DNA from: Tolumonas osonensis
Lineage (GTDB): Bacteria > Pseudomonadota > Gammaproteobacteria > Enterobacterales > Aeromonadaceae
DNA length: 64,000 nucleotides
Reading direction: 5' to 3'
Assembly (NCBI RefSeq): GCF_014202415.1
Contig: NZ_JACHGR010000007.1
Location: forward strand, 1-64,000
The translations under genes were made by a program, and so were the position numbers. Position 1 is the stretch's first letter; each line of letters opens with the position of its first letter. Below, piece after piece: positions 37,933 through 46,941 of this stretch. Under the pieces are notes generated by a model. It made no database searches, had not been told where the DNA came from, and was given only the letters and a program-made list of their open reading frames with translations.

Positions 37933-39384
37933 TCAAGAACGAGGAGTCTGGTAACCACCGCCTAACGCGTGGATCAGGGCTACATCAAGAGAGAAGGAAC
38001 GGGACTGCAAATTCACCAATGCGCGCTGGCTGTTCAGCCAGGCATCTTCTGCAGTCAGCACATCCAGATAAGTCGCCAGACCACCGCGATAACGGTTATT
38101 GGCGATCTGATACGCGTCATGCGCCGAATTCACGGCGTCTTCGGTTTTTTCCAGCTGACCTTTCAGAGCTTTGGCGCTGGTCGCCACATCGGCCACATTG
38201 CGCAGTGCCTGGGTCACGGTATTGTTGTAACTGGCCACCGATTCTTCATACATCGCTTCGGCGGAAGTCAGCTGTCCCTGTAACCGGCCACCGGTGAAAA
38301 GAGGCAGATAAATCGCCGGACCAATACTGCCTGCGTCATTGCCTGATTTCGTCAGGTTATCCAGACCAAACGACTGATACCCGATAAACGCAGAAAGACT
38401 GACATCCGGATAGAACTGCGCCTTCGCAATACCTATCCGTTTGGCGGCTGCTTCGGCCCGCCAGCGGGCTGCCGTTACATCCGGACGACGGCCGAGCAGA
38501 CCAACGCCAGCATCATCAGGCAAACCAAATGCGCGGGATAACTGGATGCTAGGACGCGCAATGGATAATCCGCGATCCGGCCCTTTCCCCAGCAAAGCCG
38601 CCAGCGCATTTCGCTGCAGCTGAATGTTCTCGTCGATACTCAGCAGATCAGCTTCGGCATTCGCCTGCAGCGCCTCGGCCTGGCGGACGGGCCCCTGGGT
38701 TTCCAGACCATTGCGGAAACGTTGCGTCATCAGCTCCACCGTTTTCTTACGGATATCCAGCGCAGAAACTGCGGTATCCCGGTTCGCATACAAGCGGGCC
38801 AGTTCCGCATATGACTGCGCAATGGAGGTGGACAGCATCAGTCGGGCCGATTCTGTTTCAGCCTGCGCCGCCGCATAATCCGAGGTCGCAGCCGCTACGG
38901 CGGCCTTGTTTTTACCCCAGAAATCGAAGTCGTAACTGAAGTTCAGGGTCGCAGAGCCATAGTCATTCCAGTCACGCGGCGGGTTATAGGCCTGATACTG
39001 ATAACTGACTTTGGTTTCAGAGGCAGACAACGCCATGCCGGCCTGAATATACCGGGACGCCCCTGCCTGCCGGGCCACGCCTTCCGCATTTTTCAGCCGG
39101 GCTGCCGCCGCTTTCAGGGAGGGTGCATCGCTGAGCGCCTCTTCAATCAATTGGCTTAACTGAGCATCGCTATAACTCGTCCACCATTTATGCTCAGGCC
39201 AGCTGACCTTGAGCTCCGAACTCAATGACTGTGCAGATTCAAAATCGGACGCTGATTTGACAGAAGATAACTGATGATCCGATGTCTGCGCACACGCGCT
39301 TAACACCAGAACCGCAACAGGTAACAAGGTAAACGGCCGCCATCTTGCCGCACCGGGCAAGCGTGACGCATGTTGTCTTTTCAC
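37933..39384 (-). CDS. Outer-membrane efflux factor (NodT/OprM-type TolC family)
   Basis: Protein of 483 residues. A signal peptide ends in LSACAQ, a lipobox, so it is an acylated outer-membrane channel of the NodT type. Two copies of the TolC/OEP domain are recognisable (LSQLIEEALSDAPSLKAAAARLKNAEG and ...NALAALLGKG), with RRPDVTAARWRAEAAAKRIGIAKAQFYPDVSL as the conserved link. It is the first gene of the operon and completes the pump. Transcription would start in the 100 bp shared with the divergent tetR gene. Confidence 0.92.
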   Translation of the reverse strand: MKRQHASRLPGAARWRPFTLLPVAVLVLSACAQTSDHQLSSVKSASDFESAQSLSSELKVSWPEHKWWTSYSDAQLSQLIEEALSDAPSLKAAAARLKNAEGVARQAGASRYIQAGMALSASETKVSYQYQAYNPPRDWNDYGSATLNFSYDFDFWGKNKAAVAAATSDYAAAQAETESARLMLSTSIAQSYAELARLYANRDTAVSALDIRKKTVELMTQRFRNGLETQGPVRQAEALQANAEADLLSIDENIQLQRNALAALLGKGPDRGLSIARPSIQLSRAFGLPDDAGVGLLGRRPDVTAARWRAEAAAKRIGIAKAQFYPDVSLSAFIGYQSFGLDNLTKSGNDAGSIGPAIYLPLFTGGRLQGQLTSAEAMYEESVASYNNTVTQALRNVADVATSAKALKGQLEKTEDAVNSAHDAYQIANNRYRGGLATYLDVLTAEDAWLNSQRALVNLQSRSFSLDVALIHALGGGYQTPRS

Positions 39385-39402
39385 TCTGAACCCCCATAAC
39401 TA

Positions 39403-39419
39403 AACCGTACCGTACAGTT
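39403..39419. promoter_or_regulatory. Probable TetR operator
   Basis: AACCGTACCGTACAGTT: a 17-bp palindrome with seven of eight arm positions matching around a central C. It lies 18 bp upstream of the OMF start and 66 bp from the divergent tetR start, so the pump's repressor could control both. Confidence 0.6.
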
Positions 39420-39485
39420 ATACTCTTGACAGACAGAGGCAGTCAAGGAAAACTGAATAAGAGACTTCGTCAAAGGTAAGGATTT

Positions 39486-40085
39486 ATGCGGGTTAAAAGC
39501 GAAACACGGCGCCAGGCCATCATTGAAGTAGCCAAAGATGCGTTCATCCGGCAAGGATTTGAAAATACGTCCATGTCAGAAATCGCCAGCCGGGTTGGCG
39601 GGTCAAAGGCAACGTTATATAACTACTTCAGTTCCAAAGAAGAAATCTTTGCCGCAGTGATGGAGTCTTCTGCTGCGGAGAAAATTGCAAATGCCTTCAA
39701 AATTCTGGAAGACTCTAATGATATCCACACAACCTTAACTGCGTTTGGCATGCATTATCTGCATTCTATTCTCGTCCCGGAAATTATGGCGATCCGGAGA
39801 ATGGCCCTTAACGAAGCGGATCGGTCTGATATTGGCCGTCACTTTTATGAGAATGGCCCCAAAAGGGGTTGGCTGCTGGTGAGCAATTACCTTCAGCGGC
39901 AGATTGAGCAGAAAACACTCCTCCCCTGTGATGCAGGCATCTGCGCCATGCACCTGAAAGCCTTGCTGGAAGCGGAAGTGGCCGAACCCTGCGCACTGGG
40001 CGTTATCGAGTCACCTGATGAATCCGAACTGAAAATGATCGTGGAACGGGCAATCTCTGTATTCCTGAGAGCCTATCAGGCATAA
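39486..40085 (+). CDS. TetR-family repressor of the pump operon
   Basis: Protein of 199 residues. The N-terminal helix-turn-helix is typical (RRQAIIEVAKDAFIRQGFENTSMSEIASRVGGSKATLYNYFSSKEEIF), and the C-terminal part is an AefR/AcrR-like ligand domain. It is divergent from the efflux operon and almost certainly represses it; a compound exported by the pump may be the inducer. TAAGGATTT precedes the ATG. Confidence 0.9.
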   Translation: MRVKSETRRQAIIEVAKDAFIRQGFENTSMSEIASRVGGSKATLYNYFSSKEEIFAAVMESSAAEKIANAFKILEDSNDIHTTLTAFGMHYLHSILVPEIMAIRRMALNEADRSDIGRHFYENGPKRGWLLVSNYLQRQIEQKTLLPCDAGICAMHLKALLEAEVAEPCALGVIESPDESELKMIVERAISVFLRAYQA

Positions 40086-40211
40086 CTTTTTATCCCGGAT
40101 TGACTATCCTGTATAAAGAACAGGCGATATTATCGACAGGTAACACCTTGAGTTCAAATGGAAGAAAAAAGCGCAGGGTAGCGAACAAGTCTGATGATCG
40201 GAGATAAAAAG

Positions 40212-40799
40212 ATGCCACACTCCCTGAATAGAAAACTGATTCTCACTATGCTTGCCGCCGGGCTTTTCGTGGTGAATCCGGCCTTCGCCGATAAACCGGA
40301 AGGGAAAGGAAAACCGGAAAAGATCCAGGAAGTTCCTACAAACAAACAGCACACTCAGTCTCAGAGTAAACAGAGTGCGCAGGGCAAACAGAATGTACAG
40401 AATAAACAGCATGTGCAGGCCAAACCTGGTACACAGGATACGCAGGTCAGCACCAAACATCTCCAGACCAGCGATTCGCGTATCACCGTCTATTTTGGCG
40501 ACCATCACCGCGATGTGATCCGGCAATATTACAGTGACAGCTACCACTCCGGACATTGCCCTCCCGGCCTGGCCAAAAAGAACAACGGTTGTCAGCCACC
40601 GGGACAAGCGAAAAAATGGCGTTACGGCCATCCGCTGCCAAGCGACGTGATCTATTATGATTTGCCGCCGCAGGTTGTTATCAGCCTGGGTATCCCGCCG
40701 GAAGGTCAGAAATACGTCCGGGTCGCCAGTGACATTCTGCTGATTGCGGTAGGAACCGGACTGGTGCTGGATGCGATTCAGGATCTGAATAATCTATAA
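40212..40799 (+). CDS. RcnB-family periplasmic protein
   Basis: Protein of 195 residues. A signal peptide (about 1-25, cleavage after AFA) is followed by a glutamine/lysine-rich linker (KQHTQSQSKQSAQGKQNVQNKQ, 45-75) of low complexity. The C-terminal half has the RcnB pattern: CPPGLAKKNNGCQPPGQAKKW, YYDLPPQVVISLG-PPEGQKYVRVASDILLIAVGTGLVLDAI. RcnB itself limits periplasmic nickel/cobalt loss in E. coli; whether this protein does is unknown. The start at 40212 is chosen for GGAG at 40200-40203. Its own promoter is not evident. Confidence 0.8.
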   Translation: MPHSLNRKLILTMLAAGLFVVNPAFADKPEGKGKPEKIQEVPTNKQHTQSQSKQSAQGKQNVQNKQHVQAKPGTQDTQVSTKHLQTSDSRITVYFGDHHRDVIRQYYSDSYHSGHCPPGLAKKNNGCQPPGQAKKWRYGHPLPSDVIYYDLPPQVVISLGIPPEGQKYVRVASDILLIAVGTGLVLDAIQDLNNL

Positions 40800-40814
40800 G
40801 AAAAACAGAACGAT

Positions 40815-40838
40815 AAAGCCTGCATGCGCAGGCTTTTC
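40815..40838. terminator. Bidirectional terminator
   Basis: AAAGCCTGC (40815-40823) pairs with GCAGGCTTT (40828-40836), with A-rich and T-rich flanks. It closes the RcnB-like gene and overlaps the end of the convergent rhtA. Confidence 0.75.
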
Positions 40839-41716
40839 TATTTGCTCGTCTTAATGGTTAATGTCGCCCCGACAGAAGCAATCATGATGGCCAGCACCGC
40901 CGTCCATTGCTGTACCGTCAGACGTTCGCCAATAAGCAGCAGTCCCGAGAAAGCCGCCACCACCGGTTCCAGACTCATCAGTGTGCCGAAGGTCCGCGCC
41001 GGAATTTTGGTCAGTGCGATCATTTCCAGTGAAAACGGCAGTGCGGTCGATAAAATCCCGACACCGGTCGCTAATGGCAGCACTTCCGGCGCCAATAATG
41101 CCATGCCGTTTTGCCAGATCCCGATGGGCGCAAAACAGATAGCACCGATAAAGGTGCCCAATGCCGCCGTCGCCGCGCCATTTTTCGTGCCTGATTTTTT
41201 ACCGAAGATAATATACAGCGCCCAGCAGGCGCCTGCCGCCAGTGCATACATGGCTCCCGTAATATCAATATTGGATAAGGAATGGCCGATCGGTAACAGC
41301 AGGAGCAACCCGGCGATAGCCAGCACGATCCAGAGAAAATCAATGAGGCGGCGGGAACCCAGTATGGCGACCAGCAACGGGCCGGTAAATTCAAACGCGA
41401 CGGCCACCCCCAGCGGCAAGGTCAGAATGGACTGATAAAACAGAAAATTCATGCCACCCAGCACCACCCCATACACCAGCAGCGGCGCCAGATTGCCGGC
41501 ACTCCAACGGGAACGCCACGGCCGGAAAAACAGCATCAGCGCACAGGCACCCACCATCAGACGCAGTGACGTCGCCCCCGCCGCCCCGACGAGCGGAAAC
41601 AGCATTTTGGCCAGCGAGGCGCCACTCTGCACAGAAACCATGGCAATAACAATGAACAGAACAGGAAGAAAACGACCGGAGAGATTTCCGGAAACAGAAG
41701 ACATCAGACAACCCAT
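40838..41716 (-). CDS. rhtA: Threonine/homoserine exporter RhtA (EamA family)
   Basis: Inner-membrane protein of 292 residues with ten hydrophobic segments. It matches E. coli RhtA in long stretches: VQSGASLAKMLFPLVGA, VLGGMNFLFYQSILTLPLGVAVAFEFTGPL, LSTALPFSLEMIALTKIPARTFGTLMSLEPVVAAFSG. It exports threonine and homoserine with proton exchange. Two in-frame ATGs (41716, 41704) are possible and neither has a clear ribosome site. Confidence 0.9.
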   Translation of the reverse strand: MGCLMSSVSGNLSGRFLPVLFIVIAMVSVQSGASLAKMLFPLVGAAGATSLRLMVGACALMLFFRPWRSRWSAGNLAPLLVYGVVLGGMNFLFYQSILTLPLGVAVAFEFTGPLLVAILGSRRLIDFLWIVLAIAGLLLLLPIGHSLSNIDITGAMYALAAGACWALYIIFGKKSGTKNGAATAALGTFIGAICFAPIGIWQNGMALLAPEVLPLATGVGILSTALPFSLEMIALTKIPARTFGTLMSLEPVVAAFSGLLLIGERLTVQQWTAVLAIMIASVGATLTIKTSK

Positions 41717-41824
41717 TTACATCGACAAAAGAGAGCGAAAGGATATTTGATCCGGGATCAATAAACCATAACCCGCTAAACGTGTTGTAAAAACTATTTT
41801 TCGTGAAGTTTTTATGCGTTAGAT

Positions 41825-41846
41825 AAACCCCGCTTGCGCGGGGTTT
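41825..41846 (-). terminator. Terminator of the glycyl-radical-enzyme operon
   Basis: AAACCCCGC-ttgc-GCGGGGTTT, a perfect stem 30 bp after the stop of the convergently read ybiW-type gene. Confidence 0.7.
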
Positions 41847-41875
41847 CATGACCACTCATTTGATGACGGATGGTA

Positions 41876-44308
41876 TTACGCCAGCGTATGTTCCGTACGG
41901 GCAATAATGTCATCCTGGGTGTCAGGAGATAGTGCGGTAAAGAATGCAGAGTAACCCGCCACACGGACCACCAGATCACGGTATTGATCCGGATGCGCTT
42001 TCGCAGCCAGTAACGTTTCGCGGGAAACGATGTTGTACTGCACATGCCAACCTTTGTGTACCTCAAAGAAGGTACGCAGCAGCGTCATCAGTTTTTGTCT
42101 ATCACGTGGCTGTTCCAGACTGATCGGGTTCAATTTCTGGTTCAGCAACACGCCACCCAGAATCGCGGCCGTCGGCAGCTTGCCCAGTGAGTTGAACACG
42201 GCGGTAGGGCCATGACTGTCGGTGCCTGACGATGGGCTTGCCCCTTCTGCCAGTGGTGTTTTCGCCTTACGGCCATCCGGTGTGGCCATGGTGCCAGCAC
42301 CAAATGGTACGTTAGCAGAGATTGAGGATGTACCTGCATAGTAACCACCACCAATCGGACCACGCCCATAACGGGTGTTTTTGTAGTTTTTCAGTTCATC
42401 AATATAGCTGTTGTAAGCCTGAACCAGCAGTGCATCCACCGAGTCATCATCGTTACCGTATTTTGGTACCCGGGTTGACAGGATCTGGCGCAGCGCTTCA
42501 CCATCCGCACCGGCAAAATCATCGGCCAGTTTGGCAGCCAGTTCCTGCTGTGACACTTTCCCGCCGAATACCAGATCACGAACCGCAGCCAGGCTGTTAC
42601 CGGTATTGGCAATCCCCACCTGCAGACCGGAGACCCAGTCGTATTTCGCGCCGCCCTGCTTGGCGGTCAGACCACGCTCGATACAATCGTCGATTAATGC
42701 GGAACAAACGATGTCATGCGCATTTTCTTCCAGCATGGTGTCAATGATGGTATCGATTTCGATGGATTTACGGGTGTAGTAGCGGATCTGACGATCCCAC
42801 TCCGTCATCACTTCACTGAAATCCGTGAAATTGCCCAGTGACAAGCCTTTATCATGCGGCAGGAACACTTGTCCGGTCGTCGCATCACGGCCTTGTTCCA
42901 GCGTCGCCAGCATCACACGGGTAAAGTTCAGGAAGCTCATTCCGGTGCAGCGATAACCCCATTTACCCGGCACCGCCGTTTCGATACAACCAATCGCCGA
43001 GTAGTTATAGGCATCTTCCTTCTCGACACCCAGCTTGATGAACTCCGGAATAACAATCTCATCGTTATTGAATGCCGGCATACCAAAACCACAGCGGATC
43101 ACATCCATACAGGCACTCAGGAAGTCGTTCGAGAGACCCGCATGGTAGCGAACACTCAGGTTAGGCTGTGTTGAACGCAGACGGCCGCAAGATTCCAGAA
43201 TGGCGTAAGACAATGAGTTCACGGCATCAACCGGCTCACCATTCACCAGCTTCTGGCCACCGATAGTTACGTTCTGGTACATCGGACTACCGGCAGACGA
43301 TTTGGAATGCAGTGTTGAACGGATCTTGTTCACTTCAAGCAGTTTCAGCCAGCAGCTTTGCAGCAGTTCGATGGCATGTTCTTTCGAAATAGATTGCTCA
43401 ACTTCAACATCCTGGTGGAACCAAGGATACAAGAACTGATCCATACGACCGAATGACACCGAGTGACCGTTAGATTCAATCTGCAAGAACAGCTGGATGA
43501 AGAATGACAGCTGCAGTGCCTGCCAGAAGGTCTTTGCTGGCTGTTCGGCAATAATTTCGCAGTTTTCGGCAATCGCCAGCAGTTCGTCACGACGTTCCGG
43601 GCGCGTTTCAGCCGCTGCCATGGATTTGGCTAATGCGGCATATTTTTGGATATGCAGGGTCAGTGCTTCGAAAGAGATCTCTACCGCTTTTAAGAACTGT
43701 TCTTTGTGTAAATCAGCCCAGGCCGTCAGATCTAAACGTGCACGGCGTTCAGCCACCTGCTTGCGGATACCTGCGATACCAATTTTCAGTATTTTTTCAT
43801 AATCGACCGCCATGTGTGCATCACCAGCATTCATGTTGCCTTCAGCCTTGATGATGCCTGAGCTCAGCAGGTCTTTATGCTGTTCTGAAAACAGGGCAAA
43901 GCAACGGTCTTTAACTGTCTGACCTTTCCAGAACGGCGCAATTTGATGAACGATGGCCTTATCTTTTTCGGATACGTCAAATCCGGCACCCGGACGGTTG
44001 GCTAACTCATCAATTTCAGCAACCACCCAGTCCATGGTGTATTCAGGGAAAATAGGCGCTGCACGCAGATAAGCCCCCTGGTTACCGATGATCAACTCAT
44101 CGTTATCAATCCAGATAGTACGTTTATCCAAATGGTGAGCTAACGCGATTGCCCGGCGCAGCACCATTGGCTTATCCAGGTTAGCCTGATATGCCTCTGT
44201 ATAATGTAAAGCACGCTCAGTACAAACGGGTGGTGATACAATTTCGACAAGACGACGTTTATGATTTTTCGTACGCTCTGTCAGTGTATTCAGATCCATA
44301 TCTGTCAT
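41876..44308 (-). CDS. ybiW: Glycyl radical enzyme, YbiW-type (probable dehydratase/eliminase)
   Basis: Protein of 810 residues matching E. coli YbiW almost throughout. The glycine radical site is RVAGYSAFF with the radical glycine near residue 785. The active-site loop reads SAIGCIET, i.e. one cysteine (about C441) followed by a glutamate two places on. Pyruvate formate-lyases have two adjacent cysteines there, so the Cys-Glu pair points to a dehydratase or other eliminase despite the frequent 'formate acetyltransferase' annotation. The exact substrate is not deducible. The start overlaps the activase leader: the activase stop is one base away and supplies GAGGGG as ribosome site. The radical is oxygen-sensitive, in line with the FNR box upstream. 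Confidence 0.88.
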   Translation of the reverse strand: MTDMDLNTLTERTKNHKRRLVEIVSPPVCTERALHYTEAYQANLDKPMVLRRAIALAHHLDKRTIWIDNDELIIGNQGAYLRAAPIFPEYTMDWVVAEIDELANRPGAGFDVSEKDKAIVHQIAPFWKGQTVKDRCFALFSEQHKDLLSSGIIKAEGNMNAGDAHMAVDYEKILKIGIAGIRKQVAERRARLDLTAWADLHKEQFLKAVEISFEALTLHIQKYAALAKSMAAAETRPERRDELLAIAENCEIIAEQPAKTFWQALQLSFFIQLFLQIESNGHSVSFGRMDQFLYPWFHQDVEVEQSISKEHAIELLQSCWLKLLEVNKIRSTLHSKSSAGSPMYQNVTIGGQKLVNGEPVDAVNSLSYAILESCGRLRSTQPNLSVRYHAGLSNDFLSACMDVIRCGFGMPAFNNDEIVIPEFIKLGVEKEDAYNYSAIGCIETAVPGKWGYRCTGMSFLNFTRVMLATLEQGRDATTGQVFLPHDKGLSLGNFTDFSEVMTEWDRQIRYYTRKSIEIDTIIDTMLEENAHDIVCSALIDDCIERGLTAKQGGAKYDWVSGLQVGIANTGNSLAAVRDLVFGGKVSQQELAAKLADDFAGADGEALRQILSTRVPKYGNDDDSVDALLVQAYNSYIDELKNYKNTRYGRGPIGGGYYAGTSSISANVPFGAGTMATPDGRKAKTPLAEGASPSSGTDSHGPTAVFNSLGKLPTAAILGGVLLNQKLNPISLEQPRDRQKLMTLLRTFFEVHKGWHVQYNIVSRETLLAAKAHPDQYRDLVVRVAGYSAFFTALSPDTQDDIIARTEHTLA

Positions 44309-44309
44309 G

Positions 44310-45224
44310 TTAACCCCTCATTATTGCTGTGAGCCCCCGCGCATTAGCCTCTTCTTCTAAAAAGGCTAATAACTCGGGACTTTCTAATGATTGCTTAGCT
44401 CCGGTATATTCGGCACCGAGCAAATGATATTTATGCACGCCATAGGTGTGATAAGGCAGAAAATGGATTTCACCACTCCCACCGAAATTGGAATAATGGG
44501 TTGCCGCTTTCTCGATGATTTTAATTAAGGTCTCTTTGTCATCATTAAAATCCGGAATAACAGGCACGCGGAATACAATATGTGCGCCTCTTTTTCCCAG
44601 TTCATCATAGTTCTGGTTTATTAAATCCAGCTGACCACCTGTCCAGTCACTAAATTTGCTATGTTCAACGTGTTTGATATCCAGCAACCACATATCCACC
44701 AGATCCACCGATTTGGCTATGTATTTCCATGGCACATGCAGGCAACTTTCAACGGCCGTATGCAGCCCGTGTTTCTTTATTTCTGTTAACAGTTCGAATG
44801 CGAAATCAGGCTGCATGAAGGGCTCGCCGCCCGTGAGAGTCACACCGCCGCCACTTCTTTCATAAAAAGGCTTATCTTTTAAAATAGTCGTGACCACTTC
44901 GTCGACGGACAGATGTTTACCGCACATCTCTAAAGCACCACTAGGGCATGCATCGGAGGCTAAGAAGATGATGTCTTTGTCGATGATGTTCCGGTTTACG
45001 GATAACAGGTTGCTTTGCAAATCTTTTACAAATGCAGGGCTGACTTGAGAACAACGCATGCAATCTTTAATACACAAGCGCTCGTCGTAAAACAGATCCT
45101 GTGTCCTGCTGATACTTTCCGGATTCTGACACCATGAGCATTTCAGGGAACACCCTTTCAGGAAGACGGCTGTTCGGACACCCGGACCATCATGCGTCGC
45201 ATAGCGCTGTATGTTGAAAATCAT
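44310..45224 (-). CDS. ybiY: Glycyl-radical-enzyme activating protein (radical SAM)
   Basis: Protein of 304 residues. The radical SAM motif CSLKCSWC sits near residue 30. Two extra cysteine clusters (CIKDCMRC and the C-PSGALEMC pair) form a ferredoxin-like insert, as in activases of dehydratase-type glycyl radical enzymes and unlike the short PflA. TLTGGEPFMQPDF is the usual GGE region. It installs the glycyl radical on the protein encoded one base downstream. A perfect FNR box lies 60 bp upstream and would place the operon under anaerobic control. Confidence 0.92.
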   Translation of the reverse strand: MIFNIQRYATHDGPGVRTAVFLKGCSLKCSWCQNPESISRTQDLFYDERLCIKDCMRCSQVSPAFVKDLQSNLLSVNRNIIDKDIIFLASDACPSGALEMCGKHLSVDEVVTTILKDKPFYERSGGGVTLTGGEPFMQPDFAFELLTEIKKHGLHTAVESCLHVPWKYIAKSVDLVDMWLLDIKHVEHSKFSDWTGGQLDLINQNYDELGKRGAHIVFRVPVIPDFNDDKETLIKIIEKAATHYSNFGGSGEIHFLPYHTYGVHKYHLLGAEYTGAKQSLESPELLAFLEEEANARGLTAIMRG

Positions 45225-45283
45225 AAGTCATCCCAAATCTGCAACTTTCGATTTCATTTATACGCTTTCGTACGCAAGCTTAA

Positions 45284-45297
45284 TTGATCTAAATCAA
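45284..45297 (-). promoter_or_regulatory. FNR box of the ybiY-ybiW operon
   Basis: TTGAT-ctaa-ATCAA matches the FNR consensus at all ten arm positions. It ends 60 bp upstream of the ybiY start, at a distance suited to class II activation. Confidence 0.75.
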
Positions 45298-45372
45298 GTG
45301 TTATCCAAGTAGTTCAGCACAGCAGATGAAATAGATCGACACGTTTTGCCGAGATAGCTATTGCATGGTGAT

Positions 45373-45460
45373 CTGATCCAGCATTACTGAACACCTCATT
45401 AAACGAGAAAAATAACTCACAGCGGTGGATCATGACCACAACTGCAACCGAACAGAAAAA
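45373..45460 (+). mobile_element. IS3-like element remnant, left end only
   Basis: Nearly identical to 60493-60580: the shared core GCATTACTGAACACCTCATT continues to an ATG and the first nine codons of an OrfA-like product (MT-TATEQK). It differs at about half a dozen positions from the other copy and loses similarity after the poly-A stretch. Only the left inverted repeat and the start of orfA remain. The surrounding 578-bp gap (45225-45802) otherwise holds the FNR box at one end and the leader of the MDR gene at the other; no further gene is seen. Confidence 0.75.
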
Positions 45461-45802
45461 AACCGGACTCAATATTCTCAAAGCCACAAACAGGACTCTA
45501 TCGGAATACAATAAAACCATGGTTATTCTTGATTGTGCAAGGTAAATGATTTCAGTAGCACGTGAATAATTACCCATTTTTCAATGAGCACCAAAGAAGT
45601 TGTTGCCGTGTAAAACCAATTATTTCGATTTTTGAAAACAATAAAGTTCCAAATTGTTATCTTAATAAACAGAGTTGCCGGCAGTAATATTATTTACAGA
45701 CAGTGAGTGGAACGAATTAGAAACATATTCCTCTGTAGTCTGTTTGTGAACAATTCGTAATAAATGATGCTCCGAAGAAGCAATTTTAAAGAGGTAATTA
45801 AT

Positions 45803-46795
45803 ATGGCTCGTCATGTACGCTTTCATGAAACCGGTGGTCCTGAAGTTCTTAAAATTGAAGAAGTACAAACTCCCGAACCAAAATCAGGAGAAGTCCGCAT
45901 CCGCGTTCATGCGCTGGGTTTAAACCGTGCTGAGAGTATGTATCGTTCAGGACGATATGTGATTGACCCCGTATTCCCCGCAACACTGGGTTATGAGGCA
46001 TCTGGTTATATTGATGCTGTAGGCGCGGACGTGAAAGATTTCGTGGTTGGCGATGCTGTAAGTGTTATTCCTGCTTTCATGTTCGATGAATATGGTCTCT
46101 ATGGCGATCTGGTTGTTGCACCGGCTCGTGCTGTCGTTAAAAACCCGGAAGGTGTGAGCTGGGAAACCGCAGCTGCAACATGGATGCCATATACCACTGC
46201 TTGGGGAGCGCTGATCGATATTGCTAAACTTGGTGCTGGTGACTTTGTTGTGTTAGGGGCTGCATCAAGCAGTGTTGGTCTTGCGGCAATGGAAATCGCT
46301 TACAGTGTTGGCGCGACTCCAATTGCTCTGACTCGTAAAGATGAGAAAGTCCAAGAACTGAAAGACGCAGGTGCGAAACACATTCTGCAAGTTGGCTTAC
46401 ATGACATCGAAAAAGAAATTTTAGAGCTGACCGGTGGCAAAGGTGCTCGCGTTGTTTTTGATCCTGTAACTGGACCTGACTTTGAGAACATCATCAAAGC
46501 AACCAGTAAAGATGCCATCGTGTTTATTTATGGCGCACTCAGTCATGATGCAACTCCGATCCCTGTGATGCATGTTCTGGGTAAACATACGACGATTCGC
46601 GGCTATGAGTTTATTGAAGTCACCGCTGACGATGAAAAATTGGCAAGGGCGAAACAGTTCATCACTAAAGGCATGGCATCAGGACAATTCAAAGCAAAAG
46701 TAGCGCGAGTCTTCCCATTTGAGCAAATCGTTGAAGCAACCCAGTTCTTGGAATCAAATGCTCAATTCGGAAAAATTATTGTGACTATCGATTAA
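45803..46795 (+). CDS. Zinc-independent MDR oxidoreductase (quinone oxidoreductase type)
   Basis: Protein of 330 residues of the medium-chain dehydrogenase/reductase family. The GroES-like N-terminal domain lacks the zinc cysteines; the nucleotide domain has VVLGAASSSVGLAAMEIA and a following ALTRKDEK that fits NADPH. Such enzymes reduce quinones, enones or similar electrophiles. The start at 45803 has GAGG at 45791-45794; an ORF start at 45764 would add residues without homology. It is the first gene inside the IS-bracketed segment and is closed by a strong terminator. Confidence 0.88.
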   Translation: MARHVRFHETGGPEVLKIEEVQTPEPKSGEVRIRVHALGLNRAESMYRSGRYVIDPVFPATLGYEASGYIDAVGADVKDFVVGDAVSVIPAFMFDEYGLYGDLVVAPARAVVKNPEGVSWETAAATWMPYTTAWGALIDIAKLGAGDFVVLGAASSSVGLAAMEIAYSVGATPIALTRKDEKVQELKDAGAKHILQVGLHDIEKEILELTGGKGARVVFDPVTGPDFENIIKATSKDAIVFIYGALSHDATPIPVMHVLGKHTTIRGYEFIEVTADDEKLARAKQFITKGMASGQFKAKVARVFPFEQIVEATQFLESNAQFGKIIVTID

Positions 46796-46837
46796 TCGAT
46801 ACGTTTCATACTGAGGTTACTGTAATTAGCATGCATA

Positions 46838-46871
46838 GTGAGAGACGCTGTCTTTGTCTCTCACTTTTTTT
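46838..46871 (+). terminator. Terminator after the MDR gene
   Basis: GTGAGAGAC (46838-46846) pairs perfectly with GTCTCTCAC (46856-46864), followed by TTTTTTT. It also rules out an extended N terminus for the next gene. Confidence 0.88.
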
Positions 46872-46941
46872 ATATCTGAAACCTGCATCGATATTGATCT
46901 GTATTTATTCATGCATTGATTCAATAATATTAGGATTTCAA

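Noticed and set aside
46831-46941. N-terminal extension of the OYE homologue
   Set aside because: It would start inside the strong terminator of the preceding gene and has no OYE homology; the ATG at 46942 fits.
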